Positions 32,605 to 41,921 of a DNA stretch of 64,000 nucleotides are shown piece after piece (position 1 is the first letter of the stretch; each line of letters opens with the position of its first letter). This stretch comes from Streptomyces olivochromogenes (GTDB lineage Bacteria; Actinomycetota; Actinomycetes; Streptomycetales; Streptomycetaceae). The notes beneath the pieces are model-generated. The model searched no databases. It saw only the letters and a list, made by a program, of their open reading frames with translations, and was not told the origin of the DNA. The stretch spans positions 1 to 64,000 of the forward strand of contig NZ_JADDRL010000023.1 in NCBI RefSeq assembly GCF_021538895.1, written 5' to 3'. Made by a program: the position numbers and the translations under genes.

Positions 32605-35318
32605 GCTACCTCGTGAACGGCAAGGAATTCGACCGGGAACCAGCACCCGGCCAATGCCTGCGCACCTTCCTGCGCGAACTCGGCCACTTCGGCGTCAAGA
32701 AGGGGTGCGACGCGGGCGACTGCGGCGCCTGCACGGTGTGGCTGGACGGCACACCGGTACACAGCTGCATCACCCCCGCGTTCCGCGCGGACGGCCATGA
32801 GGTGACCACGATCGAGGGCCTCGGGCGGCCCGGCGCCCCGCATCCCATGCAACGGCAGTTCGAGGATGCCCCGGGGTTCCAGTGCGGTTTCTGCACCGCA
32901 GGGATGATCATGACGTCGGCGACCTTCACCGAGGACCAAAAAGCGGACCTGCCAAGGGCGTTGAAGGGCAATCTCTGCCGCTGCACCGGATACCGGGCGA
33001 TCGAGGACGCCGTGAAGGGCGTGGGCGCGGTGGAGACGGCGGCACCGGGCAAGGCCGTCGGGACGAGTGTCGGTGCGCCCGCGGGCCACGACGTGGTGAC
33101 GGGTCACGCCGAGTTCACCATGGACACGCATATCGACGGCATGCTGCACCTCAAGGTGCTGCACTCCCCCCACGCGCACGCCCGGATCCTCTCGATCGAC
33201 AAGAGCGCCGCCCTCGCGGTGCCCGGGGTGCACCGGGTCTACACCTGGGAAGACGTACCCCGCAAACGCTTCAACACGGCGATCCACACCGACCACCTGG
33301 TCGACCCGGACGACACCTACGTCCTCGACGACAGGGTCCGCTTCGTCGGTCAGCGCGTCGCCGCCGTCCTGGCCGAGACGGTGGGCGCGGCCGAGGAGGG
33401 CTGCCGACGTCTCGCGGTCGAGTACGAGGTGCTGCCGGCGGTGTTCGAGCCCGAGGCGGCGATGGCCGACGGCGCACCCCAACTGCACGGCTCCGACGAT
33501 CCGTTCGTCCGCGATCCCGTGCACAACATCCTCATCGAACTCCACTCGCACATCGGCAACGTCGACGCGGGATTCGCCGCGGCCGACGTGATCCACGAGG
33601 GCACGTACTTCTCACCGCGGGTGCAGCACGCGCACCTGGAGACGCACGGTTCGATCGCCTGGCTGGAGGACGGCCGGCTGAACGTCCGCACCAGTTCGCA
33701 GTCACCGTCGATCGCGAAGGTCAAACTGGAGTACCTGTTCGCGCTGCGCCCGGACCAGTTGAGGGTGTTCTGCAAGCGCGTCGGCGGTGGCTTCGGCGGC
33801 AAGCAGGAGGTGATCACGGAGGACCTGGTCGCGCTCGCCACGCTGGACACCGGGCGGCCCACCTGTCTTGAGTTCTCCCGTGAGGAGGAGTTCACCACGG
33901 CCTCGCCGCGGCATCCGATGAGCCTGACGGTCAAGCTCGGCGCCAAGGCCGACGGAACGCTCACCGCCTTCCAGGTGCGCAACGTGTCGAACACGGGCGC
34001 CTACGGCAACCACGGCGGCGAGACGCTGTTCGCGGGCGGGGCCGCCGTCATGCTCTACCGCTGCCCCAACAAGAAGTACGACGCCTACTCCGTCTACACG
34101 AACACCGTGCCGAGCGGGGCGTTGCGAGGTTACGGGATGACGCAGCCGGCGTTCGCCGTGGAGTCGGCGATGGACGAACTGGCCCGTGCTCTTCACCTGG
34201 ACCCGCTGGAACTGCGTCGGCGCTACATCGTGCGACCGGGTGAGCCCTTGGTCGCTCTGCACGACGGGCCCGACGACGTGATCTTCACCGAGGACGGACT
34301 CGCCAAGTGCGTCGATCTGGTGGGCGAGGCCCTGGCCCGTACGGCCGACCGGCCGCCTCCCGGGCCCGAGTGGCTCGTCGGAGCCGGCATGGCGAGTTCC
34401 CTGCACGAGACCGCGCCGCCGACGGAGCACCTCTCCGAGGCCTGGGTCACGCTGGGCGACGATCTGATCTACGAACTGGCCGTCGGGACCGTCGAGTTCG
34501 GGGAGGGAACCTCCACGGCGCATGTCCAGATCGCGGCCAACCAGTTGGGTACGACGCCGTCGCGGATCCGTCTGGTGCAGTCCGACACCGACCGCACGGG
34601 ATTCGACACCGGTGCCTTCGCGAGCGCGGGCCTCTTCGTGGCGGGCAACGCGGTCCTGCGGGCGGCCAATGCCGTACGCGACCGCATCCTGGAGTTCGCC
34701 GCGGCGCACACGGGCGTCCATGTCGTGATGTGCACGATGGACGACGACGGTGTCATCTGCGGGGACCGGCGGGTGTCGCTGGCCGAACTTGTCGCGCTGG
34801 CCCGGAGGCGTGGGATCCGTTTCACCGCCGCGCGCAAGGCGTACGGCTCGCCCCGGAGCGTCACCTCCAACACGCAGGGGTTTCGGGTCGCCGTGCACCG
34901 TGTGACGGGGGAGATACGGATCCTGTACAGCGTGCAGGCGGCGGACGCCGGGGTGATCATCAATCCGGCGCAGGTCCGTGGGCAGGTGGAGGGCGGTGTC
35001 GCCCAGGGAATCGGCTTCGCGCTGACCGAGAACCATCATGTCGACGACAACGGCGTCATGGTCAACCCGAACCTCCGGAACTACCGCATCCCCACCTACG
35101 CCGACATCCCCCGCACCGAGGTCCTTCTGGTGGGCTCGGCGGATTCGGTGGGGCCCATGCGGGCGAAGGGGATGGCGGAGTGCTGCATCAACCCGGTCGC
35201 CCCCGCGCTCGCGAACGCGGTGCATGACGCCACGGGCGTCCGCTACCGTGCGCTGCCGCTGACTCCGGAACGCATTTACGGCCGACTCCCCGCGGAGCAG
35301 TCGGTGTCGGCGGGTTGA
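32601..35318 (+). CDS. molybdenum hydroxylase, fused 2x[2Fe-2S] and molybdopterin subunit
   Basis: 905-aa fusion of what are usually two subunits. N-terminal plant-type [2Fe-2S] cysteines are C36, C41, C44, C56; the second cluster is C95, C98, C126, C128. The Mo-pterin part starts near residue 165 and contains VGGGFGGKQE. The expected catalytic glutamate is E860 in KGMAECCINP. There is no CoxL-type AYXCSFR loop, so it is not a form I CO dehydrogenase; the substrate is probably an N-heterocycle or aldehyde. It overlaps the FAD gene by 4 bp and precedes the ABM protein. No dedicated XdhC or MobA-like maturation gene is adjacent. Confidence 0.9.
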   Translation: MSYLVNGKEFDREPAPGQCLRTFLRELGHFGVKKGCDAGDCGACTVWLDGTPVHSCITPAFRADGHEVTTIEGLGRPGAPHPMQRQFEDAPGFQCGFCTAGMIMTSATFTEDQKADLPRALKGNLCRCTGYRAIEDAVKGVGAVETAAPGKAVGTSVGAPAGHDVVTGHAEFTMDTHIDGMLHLKVLHSPHAHARILSIDKSAALAVPGVHRVYTWEDVPRKRFNTAIHTDHLVDPDDTYVLDDRVRFVGQRVAAVLAETVGAAEEGCRRLAVEYEVLPAVFEPEAAMADGAPQLHGSDDPFVRDPVHNILIELHSHIGNVDAGFAAADVIHEGTYFSPRVQHAHLETHGSIAWLEDGRLNVRTSSQSPSIAKVKLEYLFALRPDQLRVFCKRVGGGFGGKQEVITEDLVALATLDTGRPTCLEFSREEEFTTASPRHPMSLTVKLGAKADGTLTAFQVRNVSNTGAYGNHGGETLFAGGAAVMLYRCPNKKYDAYSVYTNTVPSGALRGYGMTQPAFAVESAMDELARALHLDPLELRRRYIVRPGEPLVALHDGPDDVIFTEDGLAKCVDLVGEALARTADRPPPGPEWLVGAGMASSLHETAPPTEHLSEAWVTLGDDLIYELAVGTVEFGEGTSTAHVQIAANQLGTTPSRIRLVQSDTDRTGFDTGAFASAGLFVAGNAVLRAANAVRDRILEFAAAHTGVHVVMCTMDDDGVICGDRRVSLAELVALARRRGIRFTAARKAYGSPRSVTSNTQGFRVAVHRVTGEIRILYSVQAADAGVIINPAQVRGQVEGGVAQGIGFALTENHHVDDNGVMVNPNLRNYRIPTYADIPRTEVLLVGSADSVGPMRAKGMAECCINPVAPALANAVHDATGVRYRALPLTPERIYGRLPAEQSVSAG

Positions 35319-35324
35319 GCCACC

Positions 35325-36299
35325 ATGGACGCCGGAAAGAACGTAGCCGCCGCGGCGACGGCGATCATCGGCCAGAAGGTCCTGCCCGGGATGGACCGGG
35401 ACTTCGAGTCGTGGCAGGAGGGCCTGAACTCCGCGGCCGCCTACTACCCGGGTTTCCTCGGTGCCGAGGTCTCCCCGCCGACACAGCTGCAATCCGACTG
35501 GGTGGTCGTGTACCGGTTCGACTCGGTGGCGCATCTGCAGGCGTGGATCAACAGCGGGACCAGGCAGACGTATCTCGACGTCGGTGCCAAGTACTTCGAC
35601 GGTCCGGCGACCCAGCAGGTGGTCAGCAGTGGCACCCAGTCACTGGATCCGCTGGTCACCGTGGTGGTCACCCACCGCGTCCACCCGAACCAGGTGGACG
35701 CCTTCCTCGACTGGCAGCACCACATGGTCCAGGAGGAGAGCAAGTTCGAGGGGTTTCGCGGGACCGAGCTCTTCCGCCCCATCGAGGGGCTCCAGGAGGA
35801 ATGGACCACGCTGTACCGCTACGACAGTGCCGAGCACCTGGACGCCTGGCTGACATCGCCCCAACGGCAGCAGATCCTCGCCGAGGGCGAGCGGTTCAGT
35901 GACTTCAACCTGCGTACGATCGACAACTCGTTCGGCAGCTGGTTCGCCTTCGAGGGCAACGGCAAGGAGGTACCGCCACCGCCCTCCGAGACCAGGACCT
36001 CCCTCGCCATCTGGGTCGGCCTGTACCCGACCGTCGTGCTGCTGACGCTCGCTCTGTCCCCCCTGCACCTGCGGCTCTGGATCGGCCTGCTCGTGGGCAA
36101 CCTGCTGTCGAGCTTCATCATGAGCTTCCTGACCATGCCGTACTACGTGAACCCGCTGCTCGGGCGATGGCTGCGGCCACCGCCAGACGAACCGGCGGCA
36201 AGGAGCAACCTCCGCGGCCTCGGTATCGTCGCGGTGGCGATGGCCTTCTGGGCTGTCGTCTTCTACCTCGTCACGGTGCACTTCTGGACGCTGCCCTGA
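35325..36299 (+). CDS. double ABM-domain membrane protein (COG3224-like)
   Basis: 324-aa protein with two ferredoxin-like antibiotic-biosynthesis-monooxygenase domains: about 12-100 (FESWQEGLNSAAAYYPGFLGAEV) and 108-205 (FLDWQHHMVQEESKFEGFRGTELF). Three membrane helices follow (about 225-245, 250-270 and 300-320), with LTMPYYVNPLLGRWLRP between them, as in COG3224 proteins. It starts 6 bp after the molybdenum subunit stop, so it is co-transcribed. It may protect against or act on the oxidoreductase's product, or anchor it at the membrane (inference). Confidence 0.85.
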   Translation: MDAGKNVAAAATAIIGQKVLPGMDRDFESWQEGLNSAAAYYPGFLGAEVSPPTQLQSDWVVVYRFDSVAHLQAWINSGTRQTYLDVGAKYFDGPATQQVVSSGTQSLDPLVTVVVTHRVHPNQVDAFLDWQHHMVQEESKFEGFRGTELFRPIEGLQEEWTTLYRYDSAEHLDAWLTSPQRQQILAEGERFSDFNLRTIDNSFGSWFAFEGNGKEVPPPPSETRTSLAIWVGLYPTVVLLTLALSPLHLRLWIGLLVGNLLSSFIMSFLTMPYYVNPLLGRWLRPPPDEPAARSNLRGLGIVAVAMAFWAVVFYLVTVHFWTLP

Positions 36300-36337
36300 C
36301 TGGCAACACCCTGGACACCGGCAGCCCTTCGTGAACA

Positions 36338-36370
36338 GCGGGGGTCGGTCCTGCGCGGACCGACCCCCGC
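36338..36370. terminator. bidirectional terminator
   Basis: Perfect 13-bp stem GCGGGGGTCGGTC / GACCGACCCCCGC with a 7-nt loop, between the convergent ABM and M4 protease genes. Confidence 0.9.
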
Positions 36371-36404
36371 TTCGGGCGTACGGATCAGGTGGTGCGTCGG
36401 TGCG

Positions 36405-38003
36405 TCAGACGACCTTGAGCGCACTCCAGGCCGCGGCCACGGTGGCGTACTCGGGACTGGTGGCGCCGTAGAGGTCCTTCGCCGCGTTCAGCGTCGCGGT
36501 GCGAGCACCCTTGTAGTCCGTGGTGGAGGTCATGTAGACGGTCAGCGCCCGGTACCAGATGGCGGAGGCCTTCTGGTTGCCGATGCCGGTGACGGTGGAG
36601 CCGTTGCAGGTGGGGCTGTTGTAGGACACGCCGTTGATGGTCTTGGCGCCGCTGCCCTCGCTCGCGAGGTAGAACCAGTGGTTGCCGACGCCCGAGGAGT
36701 AGTGGACGTCGAGCCGGCCGACCGACTTCGACCAGCAGTCGGCGGAGCGGCCGTCCAGGGACGGCTTGTCGAAGCGGCGCAGCCACGGCGGGGTGGACTG
36801 GTCGCTGAAGAGGTAGTCGGGGGTGTCGACGGGGTTGTTGGCGTACCACTCGACCATGGTGCCGAGGATGTCGCTGGTGGCCTCGTTCAGGCCGCCGGAC
36901 TCACCGCTGTAGCGCAGGTTGGCGGTGGCCGAGGTGACGCCGTGGGTCATCTCGTGGCCCATGGTGTCGAGGTCGACCTGCTCGGGGTCGGTGGTGCCGT
37001 CGCCGTCGCCGGTCAGCATGCAGAAGCAGGAGTCCGACCACTGGGCGTTGTCCCAGTTGGTGCCGACGTGGACGAAGACGGTGGCGCCGCGGCCGTCGTT
37101 CTTGATGCCGTTGCGGCCGAAGGTCGTCTTGTAGTAGTCGAACGTCTTCGCGGTGTTGGCGTGCGCGTCGACGGCGGCGGTGGCGCGGTCGGTGGAGAAC
37201 TTCTTGCCGTCGCCCCAGATGTTGTCGGCGTCGGTGAACAGGGTGCCGGAGGAGCTCTTCACGGACGAGGACGAGAGGTTGTGCGCGTCCTTGGTGATGT
37301 GGCCGCGCACCGGGTCGATCAGGGCGAAGCTGCCGTCGGCCTGCTGGGTGGTGTCGATGCCGATGTCACCGGTGTACTCGGAGTGGCCGGTGCCGGTCGC
37401 CTCGCGCTCGGCGTCGTAGTTCTCGATCGCCGCGCCGGTGGTGGCGTCGGTGACGAAGACCTCGCCGTGCGGCTGGCCCTTGTCGCCCAGGCCCTGCACG
37501 GTGGTGCGCCAGGCCAGGCGCGGGGTGCCGTCGGCTGCCCATACGATCAGTTCGGGGCTGGACTTGGCGTTGCGCACCAGCCCGTGCGAGCGCTTCAGGG
37601 CGCCGGCCGCGGTTCCCCTGGCGTCGACTCTCGGCTTGACGGACTTGAGCGACACCTTGTGGGCCTTGGCGCGGGTGGATCCCTTGAGCGAGCCGTCTCG
37701 CTTCTGGTGGACGACGAAGTCGCCGCCGACTATGGGGAGGCCGTGGTAGGTCCGCTCGAAGCGGACGTGCTGGGTGCCGTCGGCGTCGATCACGACGTCC
37801 TTCACCCGGAGGGCCTGGCCGGCACCGAACCCGAAGGCGTCGGCGTGCCGGGTCACGTTCGCCTTGGCCTGGGATATCGCCGTGTCGCGGACGGAGGATC
37901 CGCGGGGCACCGCGTCGGTCTGCGAGTGCGCGGGTACGGCCATCGCCGTGGTGATGACGCCGGCGGCTACCATCGCGGAAAGGGCAAGAAGAGGACGGGA
38001 CAT
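36405..38003 (-). CDS. M4-family neutral metalloprotease (thermolysin-like), secreted
   Basis: 532-aa secreted zinc protease. Signal peptide 1-27; FTP/PepSY propeptide about 30-200 (contains TYHGLPIVGGDFVVH); mature domain from about 205. Zinc ligands are H350 and H354 (HEMTH) with catalytic E351, and E374 (GGLNEATSD); the second catalytic His is H434 (LDVHYSSG). Two cysteines in SDSCFCML are close in sequence. It is a general extracellular protein-degrading enzyme. The LysR gene lies 146 bp upstream on the same strand, an arrangement that fits regulation of Streptomyces neutral proteases. Confidence 0.93.
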   Translation of the reverse strand: MSRPLLALSAMVAAGVITTAMAVPAHSQTDAVPRGSSVRDTAISQAKANVTRHADAFGFGAGQALRVKDVVIDADGTQHVRFERTYHGLPIVGGDFVVHQKRDGSLKGSTRAKAHKVSLKSVKPRVDARGTAAGALKRSHGLVRNAKSSPELIVWAADGTPRLAWRTTVQGLGDKGQPHGEVFVTDATTGAAIENYDAEREATGTGHSEYTGDIGIDTTQQADGSFALIDPVRGHITKDAHNLSSSSVKSSSGTLFTDADNIWGDGKKFSTDRATAAVDAHANTAKTFDYYKTTFGRNGIKNDGRGATVFVHVGTNWDNAQWSDSCFCMLTGDGDGTTDPEQVDLDTMGHEMTHGVTSATANLRYSGESGGLNEATSDILGTMVEWYANNPVDTPDYLFSDQSTPPWLRRFDKPSLDGRSADCWSKSVGRLDVHYSSGVGNHWFYLASEGSGAKTINGVSYNSPTCNGSTVTGIGNQKASAIWYRALTVYMTSTTDYKGARTATLNAAKDLYGATSPEYATVAAAWSALKVV

Positions 38004-38149
38004 GACGGGGGGATTCCTTCGCTCGTCGTGGGGTGACGACGTCCTAGGACGTTGACGCGAAGTGTTCAGTAGGTGACATGTCCCTGACGCGACTTCATCT
38101 GGGATATAACCGCGGAGCTATAGGGCAGGGGGACCCATGGAGCGGCCGG

Positions 38150-39130
38150 TCAACTGCCCTCGCCCAGGGCGAACTTCCGGCCCCCGTCCTCCCACCAGGC
38201 CAGATACTGCGGCCGCTCCCCCACCATCGCAAGATAGGCGGCCAGCAGACGCTCGCACGCCGCGTCGGCGAGTTCGGGCGGAACCGAGTCCGTATTCCAG
38301 GCCAGTACCAGCCGCCGATGGAACGGGACGTCCACGAGCGGTCGCTGCACAGTACCCCGGGCGGAGACATCGGCGGTCGGCCAGACCCCGCAGACGGCAC
38401 GCCGACCGGCGACCAGGATCTGCGCCACGGACAGGTCCGACGTCACATGGGCGATGCGCGGAGTGAAACCCGCGGACTGACAGGTGAGATGGAGGTACGC
38501 GTGCACGCCGCTCTCGTCGGCCTCCGGCATCACCCAGTCCTCCCCCGCCAACTCATGGAGAGCGACCGACTCCCGGCGCGCCAGCGGGTGGTCCTCGGCG
38601 AGCAGCACGAAGACCGGCTCACGGAGCAGTGTGCGCGTCGCCACCGACTCGCCGACCGAAAGGGGAAAGCCCGGGAACTCGCCGAACACGGCGATGTCGC
38701 ATTTCGACAGGCTCAGCGACTTCACCAGGGTGTGCACGGAGCGGCGGGCATCTATGGTGAGCCGCCGCTCCGGGGCGAGTTCGAAGAGGGTGGTGACCAG
38801 CAGGGACACCAAAGGGCCGGCGGTTCCGCCGGCCTTCAGCGGGGCGGTGGCCTGCCGGTCCGCCTCGGCCGCCGAGCGCGCGTGTTCGCGCAGCCGGTCG
38901 AAGCCGACGACGAGGTCACGGGCGCAGCGCAGGACGTACTGTCCGTTCTCGTTCGGCTTCACCCCGTCGGCGCCGCGGATGAACAGCGGGCCGCCCAGCT
39001 CGTGTTCGATCCGCTTCAGCTGAGCGCTCATGGCCGGTTGCGAGAGCTGCAGCCGTGCGGCGGCCCTGCGGATGCTGCCGGCCTCGGCGACGGTCAGCAG
39101 GATGCGGAGGTGACGGAACTCAAGGTGCAT
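38150..39130 (-). CDS. LysR-family transcriptional regulator
   Basis: 326-aa LTTR. HTH at 1-60 (LRILLTVAEAGSIRRAAARLQLSQPAMSAQLKRIEHELGG) and a PBP-like effector domain. ATG 39130 is preferred over upstream starts because homology begins at MHLEFRHLR and GGGGG lies upstream. It sits upstream of the M4 metalloprotease gene on the same strand and is a candidate regulator of it; many Streptomyces secreted proteases have an adjacent LysR gene. Confidence 0.9.
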   Translation of the reverse strand: MHLEFRHLRILLTVAEAGSIRRAAARLQLSQPAMSAQLKRIEHELGGPLFIRGADGVKPNENGQYVLRCARDLVVGFDRLREHARSAAEADRQATAPLKAGGTAGPLVSLLVTTLFELAPERRLTIDARRSVHTLVKSLSLSKCDIAVFGEFPGFPLSVGESVATRTLLREPVFVLLAEDHPLARRESVALHELAGEDWVMPEADESGVHAYLHLTCQSAGFTPRIAHVTSDLSVAQILVAGRRAVCGVWPTADVSARGTVQRPLVDVPFHRRLVLAWNTDSVPPELADAACERLLAAYLAMVGERPQYLAWWEDGGRKFALGEGS

Positions 39131-39383
39131 GAAGCATCCCCCGCTCAGCGCGGAGGGGCCCATGCACCCCCCGTGACCAGCAGAACCAGCTGCCCGACGG
39201 CATGGTGACCAAGAATCCGACGGACCTGTGAGGGCGACAAGCACGGGACGGTAAAACCTATGCGCGAACGCGACGGCGTTTCACCGGCAGCACGGTCTCA
39301 GTCTGTACATATCGGCACGATTCACCGGACTGCCCTTGTCCTTGAGATCCTTGAGAAAGAAGCGCGGTCGCGGCAGCTGATGT

Positions 39384-40196
39384 TCAGAACGCCGTGTGGG
39401 CGAACCAGCGGTCCAGCAGCGCGGCGTCTCCCGTCACCTCGTAGCCGGGCTCCTCGTACGACTGGCGCCCGTAGAGGAGGAGCAGAAGGTCGGCTGCGGA
39501 CGCGCTTACCGCCGCGTGCGGCTCGGACGTCCCGGCGTCGTCCGCGGCCGTCGGCGGCAACGAGCGCAGGCCGTCGGGGTCCAGTCGCACCCGCCACTCG
39601 ACATCGCCGGCGTCGCCGAGGTCGGCGCAGCGGAAGGCGATGGTCTCGCCGGTGCCGCGCAGTTGGGTCACGGCCGGGGCGAAGCCGCCCGCGTAGGGCA
39701 GGTTGACGAGGAACTCGTCCACCCCGTCCGCGGCCAGCACGGGATCGATCCCCGTCTCCTGTCCGACGGCGCGTTCCGCGTCCACCCGGTGCACCAACGT
39801 CTCGAACAGCATGCGCCGGGCCCAGAACCGCGCGTGCTGGTCCTCGCCCCAGGCCCACATGGGCGCCCCGGGGTCCGTGTCCCGCAGTACCGCCGCTACC
39901 GCGGGCACGCCCGCGGCCACCCAGGCGGCACGCTCCCGCGCGTCGTCGGGCCCGGGTTCCACGTCCCGGGTGGTCGGACGCTCCTGCACCAGCGCGGTCA
40001 GCAGCCCGCCGAACCAGCGCTGGAGCATCCCCACGTGCCGGGTGAGGTCGGCCAGCGACCAGTCGGGGCAGGAAGGCACCGCCGTCCCCGGATCCGCGCT
40101 CCCGGCCGCCTCGGCGAACGTCAGCGTCTCGCGCTCGATCGCCTGCCGGTAGATGTCGTACGGGAGCGGGTGTCCCGCCCGGCTGGTCGTCGCCAT
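39384..40196 (-). CDS. maleylpyruvate isomerase family mycothiol-dependent enzyme
   Basis: 270-aa protein with the DinB-like mycothiol-binding four-helix domain at the N-terminus (PSCPDWSLADLTRHVGMLQRWF, residues 40-62). The metal-site histidine is in LTRHVG and further ligands in FETLVHRVDAERA (near residues 130-142). The C-terminal domain (about 165-270) is the usual MDMPI-type cap. Members use mycothiol, confirming an actinobacterial host. The substrate is unknown. Stand-alone. Confidence 0.85.
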   Translation of the reverse strand: MATTSRAGHPLPYDIYRQAIERETLTFAEAAGSADPGTAVPSCPDWSLADLTRHVGMLQRWFGGLLTALVQERPTTRDVEPGPDDARERAAWVAAGVPAVAAVLRDTDPGAPMWAWGEDQHARFWARRMLFETLVHRVDAERAVGQETGIDPVLAADGVDEFLVNLPYAGGFAPAVTQLRGTGETIAFRCADLGDAGDVEWRVRLDPDGLRSLPPTAADDAGTSEPHAAVSASAADLLLLLYGRQSYEEPGYEVTGDAALLDRWFAHTAF

Positions 40197-40866
40197 GTGC
40201 TTTCGCCGTCCTGTTGTGGGTCCGGATCTCGTCGCGCCAAGTCTGGCTGCTGGAGTGCACTCGAACGCAAGTCGGCACGGCCCTGACCCGCAGCTCCGGG
40301 CGGCTGCGCGCCGTGTCGCTCACTGGCGACGCTCGCCTTCACGCATACGCGCCCACCCTCACCCGACGCCGGGCCATCAGCGAGGAGTCCCTACACGGGC
40401 ACCGGTTCAAGCCATCTCGGCCGGCGCTCAACTACAGGGCATCACCCGAGGGTTCGAGAATCCTTTCTTCCGCCTCCGGCCCAGGTCGGCGGCCGGACGG
40501 CCTTCGTCGGGCCGTCGGTGTGGCGCCCCCTCGGATTGTCCGGATCACGGTCTCCGACCCCGCTGATTGTCAGTGGCGTGCACGAGGGTGCCGTCCGCAG
40601 ACCACGTCCACGTCCACCTCTTCCTGAAGGAGACCGGTGCAGGCGACGCCTTCACGCAATCCCCCGCTCGGGCTACGGCCTCCCCGCCGTCCCCTTGACG
40701 AGTGAATCGAACGGACAGGTGCCCGGCACTCGAGCCCACAGCACTTGGCCGCGACCTAACGCATCGAACTTTCACTCGACCATTCGCCCGATGCGACCCG
40801 TATCGGTCCTGTGATCAGGGCCGTTGTCCGGAGTGCTCTGCCCGTTCCACCAACCGAGGAGAACCC
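40197..40866. other. 670-bp region upstream of the peptide-kinase-ABC operon
   Basis: No supported gene. The sequence is less GC-rich in its right half (about 40690-40860), as expected for a promoter region. A TTGACG at 40694-40699 could be a -35 box, but no matching -10 was recognised. Confidence 0.4.
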
Positions 40867-41019
40867 GTGAATCCCGTGCTCGTACTCACCGCCCATCAGC
40901 CTACGTTCGAAAACCCTGGGGCTCAGGCCACCTCCCCGACCGGTCTCCGCCGCGCGGTTGACGCCCGCCGCGTTCTGTTCGCATCCGCATCACGCCCGTC
41001 TACGAGGTGGGGTGCATGA
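40867..41019 (+). CDS. 50-residue peptide, coupled to kinase and ABC exporter
   Basis: GTG start at 40867 with AGGAG 5-6 nt upstream. It encodes a 50-aa peptide starting VNPVLVLTAHQPTFEN, with a basic middle (GLRRAVDARRV) and a Ser/Thr-containing C-terminus ending STRWGA; no cysteine, no signal peptide. Its TGA overlaps the ATG of the kinase gene (ATGA at 41016-41019). GC3 is about 67%, lower than neighbours, as often seen for precursor or leader peptides but also for non-coding sequence. It could be a modified-peptide precursor, an exported signal, or a leader peptide coupling translation. Function is inference. Confidence 0.5.
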   Translation: MNPVLVLTAHQPTFENPGAQATSPTGLRRAVDARRVLFASASRPSTRWGA

Positions 41020-41921
41020 CCCACTCGACCATGCCCTCGCCGGCCCTGCTCGCCTGGGCCGCCAAGGAACTCGGCACAGAGGTGTCCGTTGCGCGGGCCC
41101 GCCACGGTGTCGCGTCCCACCCGCGCGAGAATTCCCGCGTCTGGGCCCTTCGCCGCCCTGACGGCATCCGGTTCTACGTCAAGGTCGAGCCCGAGCCTCT
41201 GATGTACGAGCGGGAGACCTTCGCCCTACGGCACGCGGTTCCAGCGCTCGGCGCCGGCCACGCCCCGCAGCTGCGCGCCTCAAGCGCCGAGCACCTGGCC
41301 CTCCTGCTGACCGCTGTCCCCGGCGCCCCGCTCGACAGACTGACCCTGGCTCCCGCCGAGGAACTCCGCGCGCACCGTCGCGGCGGTGCTCTGCTGGCCC
41401 TGCTGCACGCGGCCGGTGACCTGTCAGGCCCCCATCGTGTGGGGGCCGAGCGGGCGCTGCAGGCCGCGGCCGACAGCGCCGACCGACACCTGCGACAGGC
41501 CGGGGACAGGCTGACGCCGGCCGAGCTCCGGCTGGTGCGCGACCTCGCCGAGCGGCTGCGCGATCTGCCGGCCCTCCCACTGGCGTTCATCCACGGTGAC
41601 GCCCGGTCCCGCAACCTGCTGTGGTCCCAGCGTCCGGGTCGCGCCGCGTGGATCGACTTCGAGCGTTCACGGTTCGCCACGGCAGTACAGGACTTCGTAC
41701 CGATGAGCTGCGGGATCTGGGCGGAGCGGCCCGACCTGCGAGCTGCGTGGTTCCGGGGCTACGGCCGCGATCTGCTGCCCGAGGAACAGCACGCGCTGAA
41801 AGGGCTGGCGGCCCTGGACGCGGTGAGCTGTCTCGTACGGGGCCCCGCGCACGACGATCCCGCGCTCACCGGGCGGGGACGGCGCACCCTGGACCGGCTG
41901 ATGGCGGGGGTGTTCGCATGA
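41016..41921 (+). CDS. aminoglycoside phosphotransferase (APH)-fold kinase
   Basis: 301-aa kinase-fold protein. Catalytic loop H193-G-D195-A-R-S-R-N200 (Brenner-type HGDxxxxN) and metal-binding D214 in WIDFERS are intact. The N-lobe contains the likely ATP lysine in FYVKVEPEP (residue 56). Family members phosphorylate antibiotics, small metabolites or, in some RiPP pathways, peptide Ser/Thr. It overlaps both neighbours by 4 bp (50-aa ORF before, ABC exporter after), so the three are made together. It is short at the C-terminus. Substrate unknown. Confidence 0.82.
   Translation: MTHSTMPSPALLAWAAKELGTEVSVARARHGVASHPRENSRVWALRRPDGIRFYVKVEPEPLMYERETFALRHAVPALGAGHAPQLRASSAEHLALLLTAVPGAPLDRLTLAPAEELRAHRRGGALLALLHAAGDLSGPHRVGAERALQAAADSADRHLRQAGDRLTPAELRLVRDLAERLRDLPALPLAFIHGDARSRNLLWSQRPGRAAWIDFERSRFATAVQDFVPMSCGIWAERPDLRAAWFRGYGRDLLPEEQHALKGLAALDAVSCLVRGPAHDDPALTGRGRRTLDRLMAGVFA

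Noticed and set aside
33702..35534. 610-codon minus-strand ORF opposite the molybdenum subunit
   Set aside because: Shadow frame; the plus strand has full iron-sulfur and Mo motifs.
36678..38036. 452-codon plus-strand ORF opposite the M4 protease
   Set aside because: Composition is that of a GC-rich shadow frame (Gly/Val/Arg rich, no motif), and the minus strand encodes a complete protease.
40518..40814. 98-codon ORF in the gap before the kinase operon
   Set aside because: No ribosome site, irregular codon use and no motif; treated as promoter region.
40867..41019. Lanthipeptide or thioamitide precursor interpretation of the 50-aa ORF
   Set aside because: No cysteine, and no cyclase, lyase, YcaO or HopA1-type gene is adjacent.
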